Assembly: GCF_000231055.2 (NCBI RefSeq)
Contig: NZ_CM001466.1
Location: 4,057,129 to 4,096,044 of the forward strand
Length of the DNA: 38,916 nucleotides
Source of the DNA: Saccharomonospora azurea NA-128
Lineage (GTDB): Bacteria; Actinomycetota; Actinomycetes; Mycobacteriales; Pseudonocardiaceae
Direction of reading: 5' to 3'
Under the pieces are notes generated by a model that saw nothing but the letters and a program-made list of their open reading frames with translations, did not search any database and was not told where the DNA came from. Below are positions 1 through 9,737 of this stretch, piece by piece. Position 1 is the first letter of the stretch. Every line of letters begins with the position of its first letter. The position numbers and the translations under genes were made by a program.

Positions 1-1
1 G

Positions 2-667
2 GACGGCCGGGTGCTGCGAGCGGCGTTGCTGCGGGCCGCGCAGCGGCGTGGCCTGCGTCGGTCGAGCGGGCGGGCTCGGCTCGTGGTCGAGGGCGGGACG
101 GTCCGGGGCGTCGTGGTCGACGGCGAGCGGATCGACGCCGACGCCGTGGTCGTCTCGGCCGGAGCCTGGACCCCCGACGTGCTCGCACCGCTGGACGCGG
201 GGGTGGAGATCGCACCGCAACGCGGGCAGATCAGCCACTTCACGCTGCCCGGCACGGACACCACGGCGTGGCCGGTGGTGCTGCCACCGACGGGCCACTA
301 CCTGTTGGCCTTCCCCGGCTCCCGGGTCGTGGCGGGCGCCACCCGCGAGACGGGAGCGGGCTTCGACCACCGGGTCACGGTGGAGGGGCAGCGTGAGGTG
401 CTGGACCACGCTCTGCGGGTCGCGCCCGGGCTGGGCACGGCGACGTTGGCCGAGACGCGGGTCGGTTTCCGGCCCGCCACCCCGGACGGTGCCCCGGTCG
501 TCGGCTCGCTCGACGGGCATCCCGAGGTGGTGCTCGCGACCGGGTTCGGGGCCGGGGGACTCACCGTGGCGCCGTTAGCGGGACGGCTCGCGGCGCAGGC
601 GGTGGTGGGTGAGGAGCCGGAGGTACCGCTCGACGAGGTGAGTCCCCAGCGGTTCACGCCTCGGTGA
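2..667 (+). CDS. FAD-dependent amine/D-amino-acid oxidase family protein (C-terminal part)
   Basis: This is the 3' part of a gene that begins before the window; the frame is open from base 2 to the TGA at 665-667, giving about 221 residues. It looks like the C-terminal half of the DAO family of FAD oxidoreductases (glycine oxidase, DadA, sarcosine oxidase type), which oxidise amines or amino acids to imines and pass electrons to oxygen or quinones. The visible evidence is a VVVSAGAWT segment typical of the second part of the FAD fold, the RVGFRPATPDGAPVVG segment, and the closing ATGFGAGGLTVAPLAGRLAA segment that contacts FAD in this family. The substrate cannot be told. The N-terminal GxGxxG is outside the window. 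The last 14 bases overlap the end of the convergent yaaA gene. Confidence 0.75.
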   Translation, partial: DGRVLRAALLRAAQRRGLRRSSGRARLVVEGGTVRGVVVDGERIDADAVVVSAGAWTPDVLAPLDAGVEIAPQRGQISHFTLPGTDTTAWPVVLPPTGHYLLAFPGSRVVAGATRETGAGFDHRVTVEGQREVLDHALRVAPGLGTATLAETRVGFRPATPDGAPVVGSLDGHPEVVLATGFGAGGLTVAPLAGRLAAQAVVGEEPEVPLDEVSPQRFTPR

Positions 668-1397
668 CGATCTCCAGCGCGGTCTTTCCCGTCTGCTCGC
701 ACCGCAGACCCGCCGCGGCGGCGGCCGCGACGACGTCGTCGACGTCGGCGGGCTCGCTCGCGGTGGTGGCGAGCGCGGCGGCGAGCCTGCCCTTGTGTGC
801 CTTGTTGTGGTGGCTGACCGTCTTTCGCCGACCGTGCGCGTCCTCGGTGACGACGCGCACGGTGATCGCACCGGGAACACGGGCGAGTGCGGCGTAGGGA
901 CCCGAGCGCAGGTCCACCACGAGGTCGTCGACCTCCGCCAGCACCGGTTCCAGGACGGGACGCCACACCGAGCGCAGCGAGCCCAGACCGGGCACGGTGG
1001 ACCCGCCCGACAACCGGTAGGCGGGGATCGCGTCGCCCGCCCGCACCACGCCGAAGAGAGCCGAGGCCACCGCGAGCCGCTCCCGTGCCCGCTCGCGCTG
1101 CGCACCGGTGAGCGACGGCGCGTCGAGCGCGTCGTAGAGCACTCCCGTGTACCGGAGCAGGGCCGGGGTCGTCGGTGACGACCACAGGCGCGCGTTGCGC
1201 TCCACCTCGCCGACCTGCCGCGGCGACAGATCCAACGCCGACAGGCTGGCGGGCACGTCCTGAGCCAGGTCCACGAGAGCGTCGGCCAGCTTGCGTCTCA
1301 CCGGGTTCAGCGTCGGAAACGACAGCGCGTCGAGATCGAGGCACCGGCCGTCTCCGCCGTCGGCCTTGGTCTCCGAGGGAGGAAGCAACACGAGCAC
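654..1397 (-). CDS. yaaA: Peroxide stress protein YaaA (UPF0246/DUF328)
   Basis: A 247-residue protein with the start and length typical of YaaA. It opens with LVLLPPSETKADGG, the signature N-terminus of the family, and has the conserved segments YTGVLYDALD, SALFGVVRAGD, IPAYRLSGGS and the basic C-terminal SHHNKAHKGRLA. In Escherichia coli YaaA lowers free iron and so limits Fenton damage during hydrogen peroxide stress; it is cytosolic. Here the start is GTG at 1395-1397. The gene is divergent from proS, with 163 bases between the starts, and its 3' end overlaps the convergent oxidase gene by 14 bases. If the upstream oxidase makes peroxide, as relatives do, the pairing would be apt, but this is inference. 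Confidence 0.88.
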   Translation of the reverse strand: MLVLLPPSETKADGGDGRCLDLDALSFPTLNPVRRKLADALVDLAQDVPASLSALDLSPRQVGEVERNARLWSSPTTPALLRYTGVLYDALDAPSLTGAQRERARERLAVASALFGVVRAGDAIPAYRLSGGSTVPGLGSLRSVWRPVLEPVLAEVDDLVVDLRSGPYAALARVPGAITVRVVTEDAHGRRKTVSHHNKAHKGRLAAALATTASEPADVDDVVAAAAAAGLRCEQTGKTALEIVTEA

Positions 1398-1474
1398 GGC
1401 GGCAGCCTAACGACGGCGGCGAGAGCGACGGGCACGCTGTCCCGCGTCGGTCCCGCGTCGAGGGCAAATCCCGG

Positions 1475-1505
1475 TTGCGATGGCAGGCGCGGTGCCGACT
1501 AGTCT
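1475..1505 (+). promoter_or_regulatory. Possible proS promoter
   Basis: TTGCGA (1475-1480) and TAGTCT (1500-1505) resemble -35 and -10 hexamers. The spacing is 19 bases, longer than ideal. The -10-like box lies about 55 bases before the proS start. Weak evidence, by eye only. Confidence 0.3.
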
Positions 1506-1560
1506 TCGATGCACGCCTTCTCGCGGGCCGACCCGTGCCGAAAACGCCAAGGAGAACACC

Positions 1561-3309
1561 GTGATCACCAGGATGTCGTCGCTGTTCCTGCGCACCCTGC
1601 GTGAGGACCCGGCCGACGCCGAGGTGCCGAGCCACAAGCTGCTGGTCAGGGCCGGATACGTCCGGCGGGTCGCTCCGGGCGGGTTCACCTGGCTGCCACT
1701 CGGCCTGGCGGTGCTGCGCAACATCGAGGCGGTCGTCCGCGAGGAGATGAACGCGGTCGGCGCGCAGGAGATCCAGTTCCCGGCGCTGCTGCCGAAGGAG
1801 CCCTACGAGCAGACGGGTCGGTGGGAGGAGTACGGCCCCACGCTGTTCCGCCTCGTCGACCGCAAGGGCGCCGACTACCTCCTCGGCCCGACACACGAGG
1901 AGCTGTTCGCGCTCACCGTGAAGGGCGAGTACTCCTCGTACAAGGACTTCCCGGTCATCCTGTACCAGATCCAGACCAAGTACCGCGACGAGGCGCGTCC
2001 CCGCGCGGGCATCCTGCGCGGCCGCGAGTTCGTCATGAAGGACTCCTACTCCTTCGACCTGGACGACGAGGGGCTGGAGCGCTCCTACCAGCTCCACCGC
2101 GACGCGTACCTGAGGATCTTCGACCGCCTGGGGCTCGACTACGTCGTCGTCGCGGCCACGTCCGGTGCGATGGGCGGCTCGGCGTCGGAGGAGTTCCTGG
2201 CGGTCTCGCAGACCGGCGAGGACACGTACGTGCGGAGCACCGACTCCGACTTCGCCGCCAACGTCGAGGCCGTGGTCACGCCCGCCCCGCCGGAGCAGTC
2301 CGTGGAGGACAAGCCCGCCGCGCAGGTGCACCACACGCCAGGCACGCCCACCATCGAGACGCTGGTGGACTTCCTCAACAAGGCCGACCTGGGTCGCACC
2401 TTCACCGCCGCCGACACGCTGAAGAACGTCCTCGTGAAGACGCGGATGCCCGGCGAGAAGGAGTGGAAGCTCCTCGGCGTCGGTGTGCCGGGTGACCGCG
2501 AGGTGGACATGAAGCGCCTGGAGGCGTCCCTCGAACCCGCCGAGGTCGCGCTGCTGGAGGAGGCCGACTTCGCGGCCAACCCGTTCCTGGTCAAGGGCTA
2601 CATCGGTCCCGGCGCGCTGCAGGCCAACGGCGTTCGCTACCTGGTCGACCCGCGCATCGTGAAGGGCACCGCCTGGGTGACGGGTGCGGACAAGGCCGAC
2701 CACCACGTGGTGGACCTGGTGTGCGGTCGAGACTTCACGCCGGACGGTACGATCGAGGCCGCCGAGGTGCGCGAGGGCGACGCCTCACCCGACGGCAAGG
2801 GCACGCTGGTGACCGCGCGCGGCATCGAGATCGGCCACATCTTCCAGCTCGGCCGCAAGTACACCGACGTGTTCGAGGTGGACGCGCTGGGACCCGACTC
2901 CAAGCCGATCCGGATCACCATGGGCTCCTACGGCATCGGGGTCTCGCGGCTCGTGGCGGCCATCGCCGAGCAGCACCACGACGAACTCGGCCTGGTGTGG
3001 CCTCGCGAGGTGGCTCCCGCCGACGTGCACGTGGTCGTCGCGGGCAAGGACGAGAGCGTCTTCGAGGGCGGCGAGCGACTGGCGACCCAGCTGTCGGAGC
3101 GCGGTGTCCGGGTGTTGTTCGACGACCGCAAGGCCACGCCCGGGGTCAAGTTCGCCGACGCGGAGCTGATCGGGGTGCCGACCATCGTGGTCGTCGGCCG
3201 GGGCCTGGCCAAGGGCGTCGTCGAGGTCAAGGACCGCGCGACGGGCGAGCGCACCGAGGTCGGCGTCGATTCGGTCGTCGACCACCTGCTGGAGCTCGTC
3301 CGCGGGTAG
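1561..3309 (+). CDS. proS: Prolyl-tRNA synthetase (bacterial type with editing insertion)
   Basis: This 582-residue class II aminoacyl-tRNA synthetase charges tRNA-Pro with proline in the cytosol. The GTG at 1561 is chosen because AAGGAG (1549-1554) lies six bases before it and [13 protein letters not shown] is the usual N-terminus; an in-frame ATG further upstream (1480) lacks such a site. The order is motif 1 near residues 45-75 ([16 protein letters not shown]), motif 2 with [17 protein letters not shown] near 142-160, an inserted editing domain at roughly 225-400 that removes mischarged Ala-tRNA in this family, motif 3 ([13 protein letters not shown]) near 457-469, and the C-terminal anticodon-binding domain ending at the stop. 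Length fits the E. coli enzyme (572). The next gene starts 12 bases downstream and may be co-transcribed. Confidence 0.97.
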   Translation: MITRMSSLFLRTLREDPADAEVPSHKLLVRAGYVRRVAPGGFTWLPLGLAVLRNIEAVVREEMNAVGAQEIQFPALLPKEPYEQTGRWEEYGPTLFRLVDRKGADYLLGPTHEELFALTVKGEYSSYKDFPVILYQIQTKYRDEARPRAGILRGREFVMKDSYSFDLDDEGLERSYQLHRDAYLRIFDRLGLDYVVVAATSGAMGGSASEEFLAVSQTGEDTYVRSTDSDFAANVEAVVTPAPPEQSVEDKPAAQVHHTPGTPTIETLVDFLNKADLGRTFTAADTLKNVLVKTRMPGEKEWKLLGVGVPGDREVDMKRLEASLEPAEVALLEEADFAANPFLVKGYIGPGALQANGVRYLVDPRIVKGTAWVTGADKADHHVVDLVCGRDFTPDGTIEAAEVREGDASPDGKGTLVTARGIEIGHIFQLGRKYTDVFEVDALGPDSKPIRITMGSYGIGVSRLVAAIAEQHHDELGLVWPREVAPADVHVVVAGKDESVFEGGERLATQLSERGVRVLFDDRKATPGVKFADAELIGVPTIVVVGRGLAKGVVEVKDRATGERTEVGVDSVVDHLLELVRG

Positions 3310-3321
3310 TGTCCCGGCCCT

Positions 3322-4350
3322 GTGGGGTTTCTTCGCAGGCGCAGGGATCGGCAGGGCGGTTTCCCGGGCTACGAGGACAGGGCGGCGCTGAAGGGATTCG
3401 GTGGGTACGAGCCCGCCGAGCCGACACCGCCGACGTTCGGGGTGCCCGAACCGCCCCGTTCACCGGCCTCGCCGGGCCGGAGTCCGCACCCGGAGTCGAC
3501 GGCGAGCGCGGGTTTCCGGCCACCCGACGACCCGCTGTGGCCCGAGGCGCCGGAGGTGCGCCTGCCCGAGCCGCGGCGTGAGCGGGTGCCGCTCCGCCGG
3601 CAGGCCTTCGGCTGCGGGTGCGTGGTCTTGGTGGGGGTGGGTGCCGTCGTCGCCGGTGTCCTGTCGTCCGGCGTGCGCGAGGTTTCGTCCGGCGGTGACC
3701 GGGTCGCCGCTCCCGTGGAGCCGATTCCCGAGACGCGCGTGGTGGTGCCCGCGGCGGTGGAGGGCTGGCAGCCCGTGGTGCACAGCGACGGCGCCTACGC
3801 CTACGACGTGCCGCCGTCGTGGCAGCCGGAGCCCGGTGCGATCCACGGCTGGGAATCCGAGCCCCGGCTCACGCTCGTGACCAGTGCCTTCGTCGGTGCC
3901 GGCTTCTGTGATCTCGACGAGGACGCCGAGCGCGGTGGCAGCGGCGTGACGACGGGTGCCGAGGACGCCGGAGATGCCGCCGAAGCGGCGGTCGAGGCGG
4001 TGGAGCGCCTCGCGCACCACGCCTACACGCCCGACGGCGGCGCGGCTCCCGAGGTCGAGGTGATCGAGCAGCGTTCCGTCGAGGTGACGGTCGGGGAACC
4101 GGGCAGGGCGGCGGAGCTCGCCGTCGCGGAGGTCACCGTGTCCGATCCCGACGGGCAGTGCCTTCCCGAGAAGGCGCTGGTCGGGGCGCTTGCGCTGGGG
4201 TCCGGCGAGTCGACGGTGGTCCTGCTCGCCTACGACGGTCAGGACGGTCCGGAAGCCACGTCCGAAGAGGATCTTGTCACGCTGTTGACGAGTCTGCGCA
4301 CGGTGCCGGAGGACGAGCAGGAGACGACGGTCGTCACCCCCACCCGCTGA
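3322..4350 (+). CDS. Membrane-anchored protein of unknown function
   Basis: A 342-residue protein that I do not recognise at family level. Residues 1-90 are a proline-rich, basic and probably disordered cytoplasmic segment (PAEPTPPTFGVPEPPRSP). One hydrophobic segment at about 95-117 (AFGCGCVVLVGVGAVVAGVL) should anchor it, leaving about 220 residues outside the membrane. The outer part has AYAYDVPPSWQPE, a pattern often seen in actinobacterial surface proteins, plus cysteines near residues 194 and 278 that could pair. The GTG at 3322 lies 12 bases after proS, so it may ride on the proS transcript. It converges with the YjbQ gene, 13 bases away. It is very acidic in its last 130 residues. Function unknown. 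Confidence 0.7.
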   Translation: MGFLRRRRDRQGGFPGYEDRAALKGFGGYEPAEPTPPTFGVPEPPRSPASPGRSPHPESTASAGFRPPDDPLWPEAPEVRLPEPRRERVPLRRQAFGCGCVVLVGVGAVVAGVLSSGVREVSSGGDRVAAPVEPIPETRVVVPAAVEGWQPVVHSDGAYAYDVPPSWQPEPGAIHGWESEPRLTLVTSAFVGAGFCDLDEDAERGGSGVTTGAEDAGDAAEAAVEAVERLAHHAYTPDGGAAPEVEVIEQRSVEVTVGEPGRAAELAVAEVTVSDPDGQCLPEKALVGALALGSGESTVVLLAYDGQDGPEATSEEDLVTLLTSLRTVPEDEQETTVVTPTR

Positions 4351-4363
4351 CGCCCGGGACGGT

Positions 4364-4774
4364 TCAGCCCGCCAGGTACGACAGGCGCACGCGGCGCGTG
4401 GGGTTGTCGACGTTGGTGTCGACGAGACAGATCGACTGCCAGGTCCCGAGTGCCAGGGCGCCGTCCAGCACGGGCACCGTCGCGTACGGCGGCAGGAACG
4501 CCGGCAGGACGTGGTCCCGACCGTGGCCGGGACTGCCGTGCCGGTGGCGCCACCGGTCGTCTCTCGGCAGAAGGTCGTCGAGGGCGGCGAGCAGGTCGTC
4601 GTCGCTGCCCGCCCCCGTCTCGATCACGGCGAGCCCCGCGGTCGCGTGGGGAACCCAGACGTGCAGGAGGCCGTCGCGCGCCCCGCCCTCGGTGAGGAAG
4701 CGGCGGGCCTCGTCGGTGAGGTCGTGGACCACGGCCGTGGAGCCGGTCTTGACGTCGATCTCCGTCGAGTACAT
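4364..4774 (-). CDS. YjbQ/UPF0047 family protein (secondary thiamine-phosphate synthase type)
   Basis: A 136-residue protein spanning the whole UPF0047 (YjbQ) family length. Conserved parts are the N-terminal beta strand region MYSTEIDVKT, HVWVPHATAGLAVIE (the family normally has H-x-T-A-x-L at this point), the GSPGHGRDHVLPAF histidine cluster, LGTWQSICLVDTN and the C-terminal RRVRLSYLAG. Some members have weak thiamine-phosphate synthase activity, and this is the usual annotation, but the physiological role of the family is unsettled. The histidines suggest a metal or phosphate site. It is divergent from pntAA, with 123 bases between the starts, and convergent with the gene before it. Confidence 0.85.
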   Translation of the reverse strand: MYSTEIDVKTGSTAVVHDLTDEARRFLTEGGARDGLLHVWVPHATAGLAVIETGAGSDDDLLAALDDLLPRDDRWRHRHGSPGHGRDHVLPAFLPPYATVPVLDGALALGTWQSICLVDTNVDNPTRRVRLSYLAG

Positions 4775-4897
4775 GCCTCAGACGGTAGTCCGTCCCGGTG
4801 GTCCTCGGCCGTCTGCGCTATGGCGTGGGTCACGTGCGGTGAATACCGTAGCGAGGAGAGCGGGATCGCCGCCGTCCCCGCCGCGAGGAGGCCGCCA

Positions 4898-6016
4898 GTG
4901 GTCGACACACCGACGTCCGTCCGGATCGGCGTCCCGGCCGAGACCGCGCCGGGGGAACGCAGGGTGGCGCTCGTGCCCACCCATGTCGAGCAGCTGGTGG
5001 CGCGGGGGCTTCGGGTGATCTGCGAGCCCGGCGCGGGTCTCGGGGCGTGGTACCGCGACGACGACTACCGCGCCGCGGGCGCCGAACTGGGTGAGCCCTG
5101 GGCCGCCGACATCGTCCTCACCGTCACCCCGCCCGGCCCGTCGCAGGTCGAACGGCTCGCCCCGGGCACAGTGCTGATCGGGTTCCTCGCGCCGGCCACC
5201 CAGGGCGAGCAGATCCAGGCCCTGCGCAAGGCGGGTGTCCACGCGTTCGCGGTGGAGGCCGTGCCCCGCATCTCCCGGGCACAGAGCATGGACGCGCTGT
5301 CGTCGCAGGCCAGCGTCGCCGGGTACCGGGCCGCACTGCTCGCCGCGGAGAAGCTCCCGCGCTTCCTTCCCATGCTCACGACGGCGGCGGGCACGGTGCC
5401 TCCCGCCTCGGTGCTCGTCCTCGGCGCCGGGGTCGCGGGGCTTCAGGCGCTGGCCACCGCGAAGCGGCTCGGCGCCAGAACGACCGGGTACGACGTCCGC
5501 CCCGAGGTGGCCGACCAGGTGCGGTCCGTGGGGGCGACGTGGCTCGACCTGGGGGTGACCGCGGAGGGCGAAGGCGGCTACGCGCGGGACCTCACGGCCG
5601 AGGAGCGGGCGTCGCAGCAACAACGGCTCACCGACGCCGTCTCCGACTACGACGCCGTCATCACCACCGCTGCGGTTCCGGGCGGTCGAGCACCCACCCT
5701 GGTGACCGCCGAGGCCGTGCGGGCCATGCGCCCGGGCAGCGTGGTGGTGGATCTGGCGGGGGAGTCGGGCGGCAACTGCGAACTCACCGTTCCCGGGGAG
5801 GAGACGGTGGTGCATGACGTGACGATCACGGCTCCGCTCAACCTGCCGTCGGAGTGCGCGGTGCACGCCAGCGACCTCTACTCCCGCAACCTCGTCGAGC
5901 TGCTCGGTCTCCTGCTCGACGACGAGGGCCGGCTCTCCCTCGACACCGACGACGAGATCGTCGCGAGCGCCCGTGTCACCGCGAAGGAGCCCGCCAGAGA
6001 CGAGGAGGACGACTGA
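4898..6016 (+). CDS. pntAA: NAD(P) transhydrogenase alpha subunit, part 1 (NAD-binding domain I)
   Basis: The 372-residue soluble NAD(H)-binding subunit of the proton-translocating transhydrogenase, which transfers hydride from NADH to NADP+ using the proton gradient. The GTG at 4898 is preceded by GAGGAG (4885-4890) with seven bases between; the open frame runs further upstream but without a matching N-terminus. IGVPAETAPGERRVALVP is the classic start of the alanine dehydrogenase/PNT N-terminal domain, SRAQSMDALSSQA is the mobile-loop region, and GAGVAGLQALATAKRLGA (about 180-197) is the Rossmann NAD-binding motif. The protein ends before any membrane segment, so this is the three-polypeptide type known from Rhodospirillum rubrum and mycobacteria. 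pntAB follows without a gap. Confidence 0.94.
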   Translation: MVDTPTSVRIGVPAETAPGERRVALVPTHVEQLVARGLRVICEPGAGLGAWYRDDDYRAAGAELGEPWAADIVLTVTPPGPSQVERLAPGTVLIGFLAPATQGEQIQALRKAGVHAFAVEAVPRISRAQSMDALSSQASVAGYRAALLAAEKLPRFLPMLTTAAGTVPPASVLVLGAGVAGLQALATAKRLGARTTGYDVRPEVADQVRSVGATWLDLGVTAEGEGGYARDLTAEERASQQQRLTDAVSDYDAVITTAAVPGGRAPTLVTAEAVRAMRPGSVVVDLAGESGGNCELTVPGEETVVHDVTITAPLNLPSECAVHASDLYSRNLVELLGLLLDDEGRLSLDTDDEIVASARVTAKEPARDEEDD

Positions 6017-6342
6017 ATGCTGGTCCAGAACCTGGCGGTGCTCGTGCTCGCGGGCTTCGTCGGCTTCATGGTGATCTCCAAGGTGCCCACGACGTTGCAC
6101 ACGCCGCTGATGTCCGGCACGAACGCGATCCACGGCATCGTGCTGCTCGGTGGCCTCGTCGTGCTCGGGTTGGGCACCGAGGGCGTGTTGAACAAGGTGC
6201 TGCTGGTGATCGCGATCGCGTTCGGCACGATCAACATCGTCGGCGGGTTCCTGGTGACCGACCGGATGCTCGGGATGTTCAAGCGCAGACCGGGTGGGCC
6301 CGGGGACTCCACTGACTCCACACCGTCGCGGGGAGCCCGCTC

Positions 6343-6346
<4 letters not shown>
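6017..6346 (+). CDS. pntAB: NAD(P) transhydrogenase alpha subunit, part 2 (membrane subunit)
   Basis: A 109-residue hydrophobic protein with three predicted membrane segments: residues about 3-22 (NLAVLVLAGFVGFMVISKVP), 38-56 (GIVLLGGLVVLGLG) and 61-82 (VLLVIAIAFGTINIVGGFLV). It contains TPLMSGTNAIHG, the conserved loop of PntA domain II. With PntB it forms the proton channel. The ATG directly follows the pntAA stop (TGA then ATG), and the last bases of pntAA provide a GAGGAGGAC ribosome site. The end overlaps pntB by four bases (ATGA), so translation is probably coupled. Confidence 0.93.
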
Positions 6347-7725
<1,379 letters not shown>

Positions 7726-7726
7726 G

Positions 7727-8176
7727 TCAGTTCTCCGGCGCGGAGAAGCGCACCTCGGGGATGGCGGGCGACCGAGTCGACGCGCGTGCCGCCGCGGCCG
7801 GGTCCGTGCGCTTGGTGCGCCTCCGGGTGGGGCGGGGTGCCTTGCGTGCCGCCGGTTGCGGCTTCGCGGGAGCGGCGGGCTCGGCGGCCTTGCGCGGCGA
7901 GCGCTTGGTCGCGGGCTTGGCTGCGGACTTGGGCCCGGGCTGCGCCACCGGGCGAGCGACCAGGACCGGGTTGCTCACCAGCCGAGGCCGAAGCTTGCGG
8001 CCACCCGTGCGGCGTCCGTGACTGACGTAGCGGTCGAGGAGCTCGCGAAGGTGGTCCGCGTGCTCGGCGGTGAGGTCGATCTCGTAGGCGACACCGTCAA
8101 GAGCGAACAACACGGTTTCGTGGGCGAGCTCCCCCGTGATGTCGTCCACCGTGTAAATCGCTGTGCTCCTGGCCAA
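7727..8176 (-). CDS. Lsr2-like nucleoid protein with a basic histone-like tail
   Basis: A 149-residue protein. Residues 5-55 match the N-terminal dimerisation domain of Lsr2 (YTVDDITGELAHETVLFALDG then VAYEIDLTAEHA and HLRELLDRYV), in which ordinary Lsr2 reads VDDLDG...TVxFALDGxxYEIDLS. Lsr2 is an H-NS-like actinobacterial protein that bridges AT-rich DNA and silences foreign genes. The usual C-terminal domain (WAxxxG, RGR minor-groove clamp) is not visible; residues 60-135 are instead Lys/Arg/Ala/Pro-rich, like the tail of mycobacterial HupB. The TTG at 8176 is chosen because GGTGGAGG lies five bases before it and MARST is a normal Lsr2-type start; a GTG four codons upstream is possible but lacks a site. 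It is divergent from the flavoprotein gene. Probably DNA-binding; target unknown. Confidence 0.82.
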   Translation of the reverse strand: MARSTAIYTVDDITGELAHETVLFALDGVAYEIDLTAEHADHLRELLDRYVSHGRRTGGRKLRPRLVSNPVLVARPVAQPGPKSAAKPATKRSPRKAAEPAAPAKPQPAARKAPRPTRRRTKRTDPAAAARASTRSPAIPEVRFSAPEN

Positions 8177-8287
8177 GCGAACCTCCACCAGCCGCGTTGA
8201 ACACTCTGCGTCGCCAAGGATAGCTGGCCCCCCACGGCCCCGGTTTGCGTAGTGAGCCGCGGTGCGGTGCGCTTCGGAGGTATGGCG

Positions 8288-9730
8288 ATGGACACCGGGG
8301 AGAACACCGCGGAGCACACTGCGGAGAACACTGTGGACGAGTTGGGCGAGGACGTCGACGTCGTCGTGATCGGCGCTGGTCCGGTTGGCGAGAACGCCGC
8401 CGCGAGGGCGGTGCGCGGGGGGATGCGCACCGTGTTGGTGGAGCACGAGCGGCTCGGAGGCGAGTGCTCGTACTGGGCGTGTGTGCCGAGCAAGGCGCTG
8501 TTGCGTCCCGGCAACGCGGCGGCGGCGGCCCGGCGGGTGCCGGGGGTCCGGTGCGACGGTGAACTCGACGAGCACGCGGTGTTCGCGTGGCGGGACAAGC
8601 GCGTCTCGCACTGGGACGACGGCGGGCAGGTCGACTGGGCGGAGGGCGCCGGGATCACCGTCGTCCGCGGCCGCGCCCGGCTGTCCGGTCAGCGGGAGGT
8701 CACCGTGGACGGTGGTCCCGTGTTGCGCCCCACTCACGCCGTGGTCGTGTGCACCGGCAGCGTCCCGGTGACACCCGACGTGGAGGGCCTCGCCGACGTG
8801 CCGGTGTGGACGTCTCGGGACGCCACGTCCGCCTCGGCGGTGCCCGAATCGCTCGCCGTCCTGGGCGGTGGAGTGGTCGGGGTGGAGATGGCGCAGGCCT
8901 GGGCGCGCCTGGGGGCGAGCGTGGAGATCATCGCGCGCGGCGAGCGGCTCCTGCCGAGGATGCCCGCGTTCGCGGGCGAGGCGGTGGCCGAGGCGTTGCG
9001 GGCCGACGGCGTGCGCGTGCGGCTCGGGGCGAGTGCCCGGCGGGTCTCGGCGGACGGTGGCGGCGTGCGCGTCGATCTGGACGACGGCGAGTCCGTGACC
9101 GCGCAACGTCTGCTCGTGGCCACGGGGCGGAAGCCGGCGACCGGCGACCTCGGGCTCGACCGGGTGGGCCTCACCCCGGGACGAGCCCTCACCGTCGACG
9201 ACACGGGCCTGGTGGCCGACGTCCCCGGCGGGTGGCTGTACGCGGCGGGCGACGTCACGGGCCGGGCCCTGGTGACCCATCAGGGCAAGTACGCCGCCCG
9301 CGTGGTCGGCGACGTGGTGGCGGCGCGCGCCCGGGGTGAGGAGGTGCGCGCGGAGGCGTGGAGCCACTACACGGCGACGGCGGACCACCATGCGGTCACG
9401 CAGGTGGTGTTCACGGACCCCGAGGTCGCGTCGGTCGGGTTGGTCGAGGCGGACAAGCCCTCGCATCGGGTCGTGGACCGCGACATCGACGTGGCGGGTG
9501 CGTCGTTGCACGCCGACGGCTACGAAGGCCGGGTACGGCTGGTCGTGGACTCCGAGCGGCAGGTCGTGGTCGGGGCGACGTTCGTCGGCCAGGACGTCGC
9601 CGAGCTGCTGCACGCGGCCACTGTCGCCATCGTCGGCGAGGTCCCGTTGCGCCGCCTCTGGCACGCGGTTCCGGCGTTTCCCACCGTCAGCGAGGTGTGG
9701 TTGCGGCTGCTGGAGGACTGCGGCCTCTGA
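8288..9730 (+). CDS. Pyridine nucleotide-disulfide oxidoreductase, dihydrolipoamide dehydrogenase-like
   Basis: A 480-residue FAD- and NAD(P)H-binding protein of the class I disulfide reductase family. The ATG at 8288 has GGAGG (8276-8280) seven bases upstream; the ATG two codons earlier is too close. Residues 27-35 form the FAD motif VIGAGPVGE, Cys60 and Cys65 the redox pair in GGECSYWACVPSK, residues near 195-205 the NAD(P) motif LGGGVVGVE, and YAAGDVTG the second FAD motif. The dimer-interface end reads HAVPAFPTVSE, where lipoamide dehydrogenase and glutathione reductase have HxHPTxxE. The His just before Pro-Thr, the usual acid-base catalyst, is Phe here. It is therefore unlikely to be the main Lpd of the pyruvate dehydrogenase complex, and its substrate is unknown. 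Confidence 0.85.
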   Translation: MDTGENTAEHTAENTVDELGEDVDVVVIGAGPVGENAAARAVRGGMRTVLVEHERLGGECSYWACVPSKALLRPGNAAAAARRVPGVRCDGELDEHAVFAWRDKRVSHWDDGGQVDWAEGAGITVVRGRARLSGQREVTVDGGPVLRPTHAVVVCTGSVPVTPDVEGLADVPVWTSRDATSASAVPESLAVLGGGVVGVEMAQAWARLGASVEIIARGERLLPRMPAFAGEAVAEALRADGVRVRLGASARRVSADGGGVRVDLDDGESVTAQRLLVATGRKPATGDLGLDRVGLTPGRALTVDDTGLVADVPGGWLYAAGDVTGRALVTHQGKYAARVVGDVVAARARGEEVRAEAWSHYTATADHHAVTQVVFTDPEVASVGLVEADKPSHRVVDRDIDVAGASLHADGYEGRVRLVVDSERQVVVGATFVGQDVAELLHAATVAIVGEVPLRRLWHAVPAFPTVSEVWLRLLEDCGL

Positions 9731-9737
9731 ACCGACG

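Noticed and set aside
298-2706. Long minus-strand frame spanning yaaA and the first part of proS
   Set aside because: It crosses two real genes and shows no coherent domain; it is a shadow of high GC content.
8288-9730. Annotation of the flavoprotein as the Lpd (E3) of pyruvate dehydrogenase or as mycothione reductase
   Set aside because: The HxHPTxxE motif expected of these enzymes is changed to HAVPAFPTVSE, and the gene is not near the E2 or E1 genes, so only a family-level call is justified.
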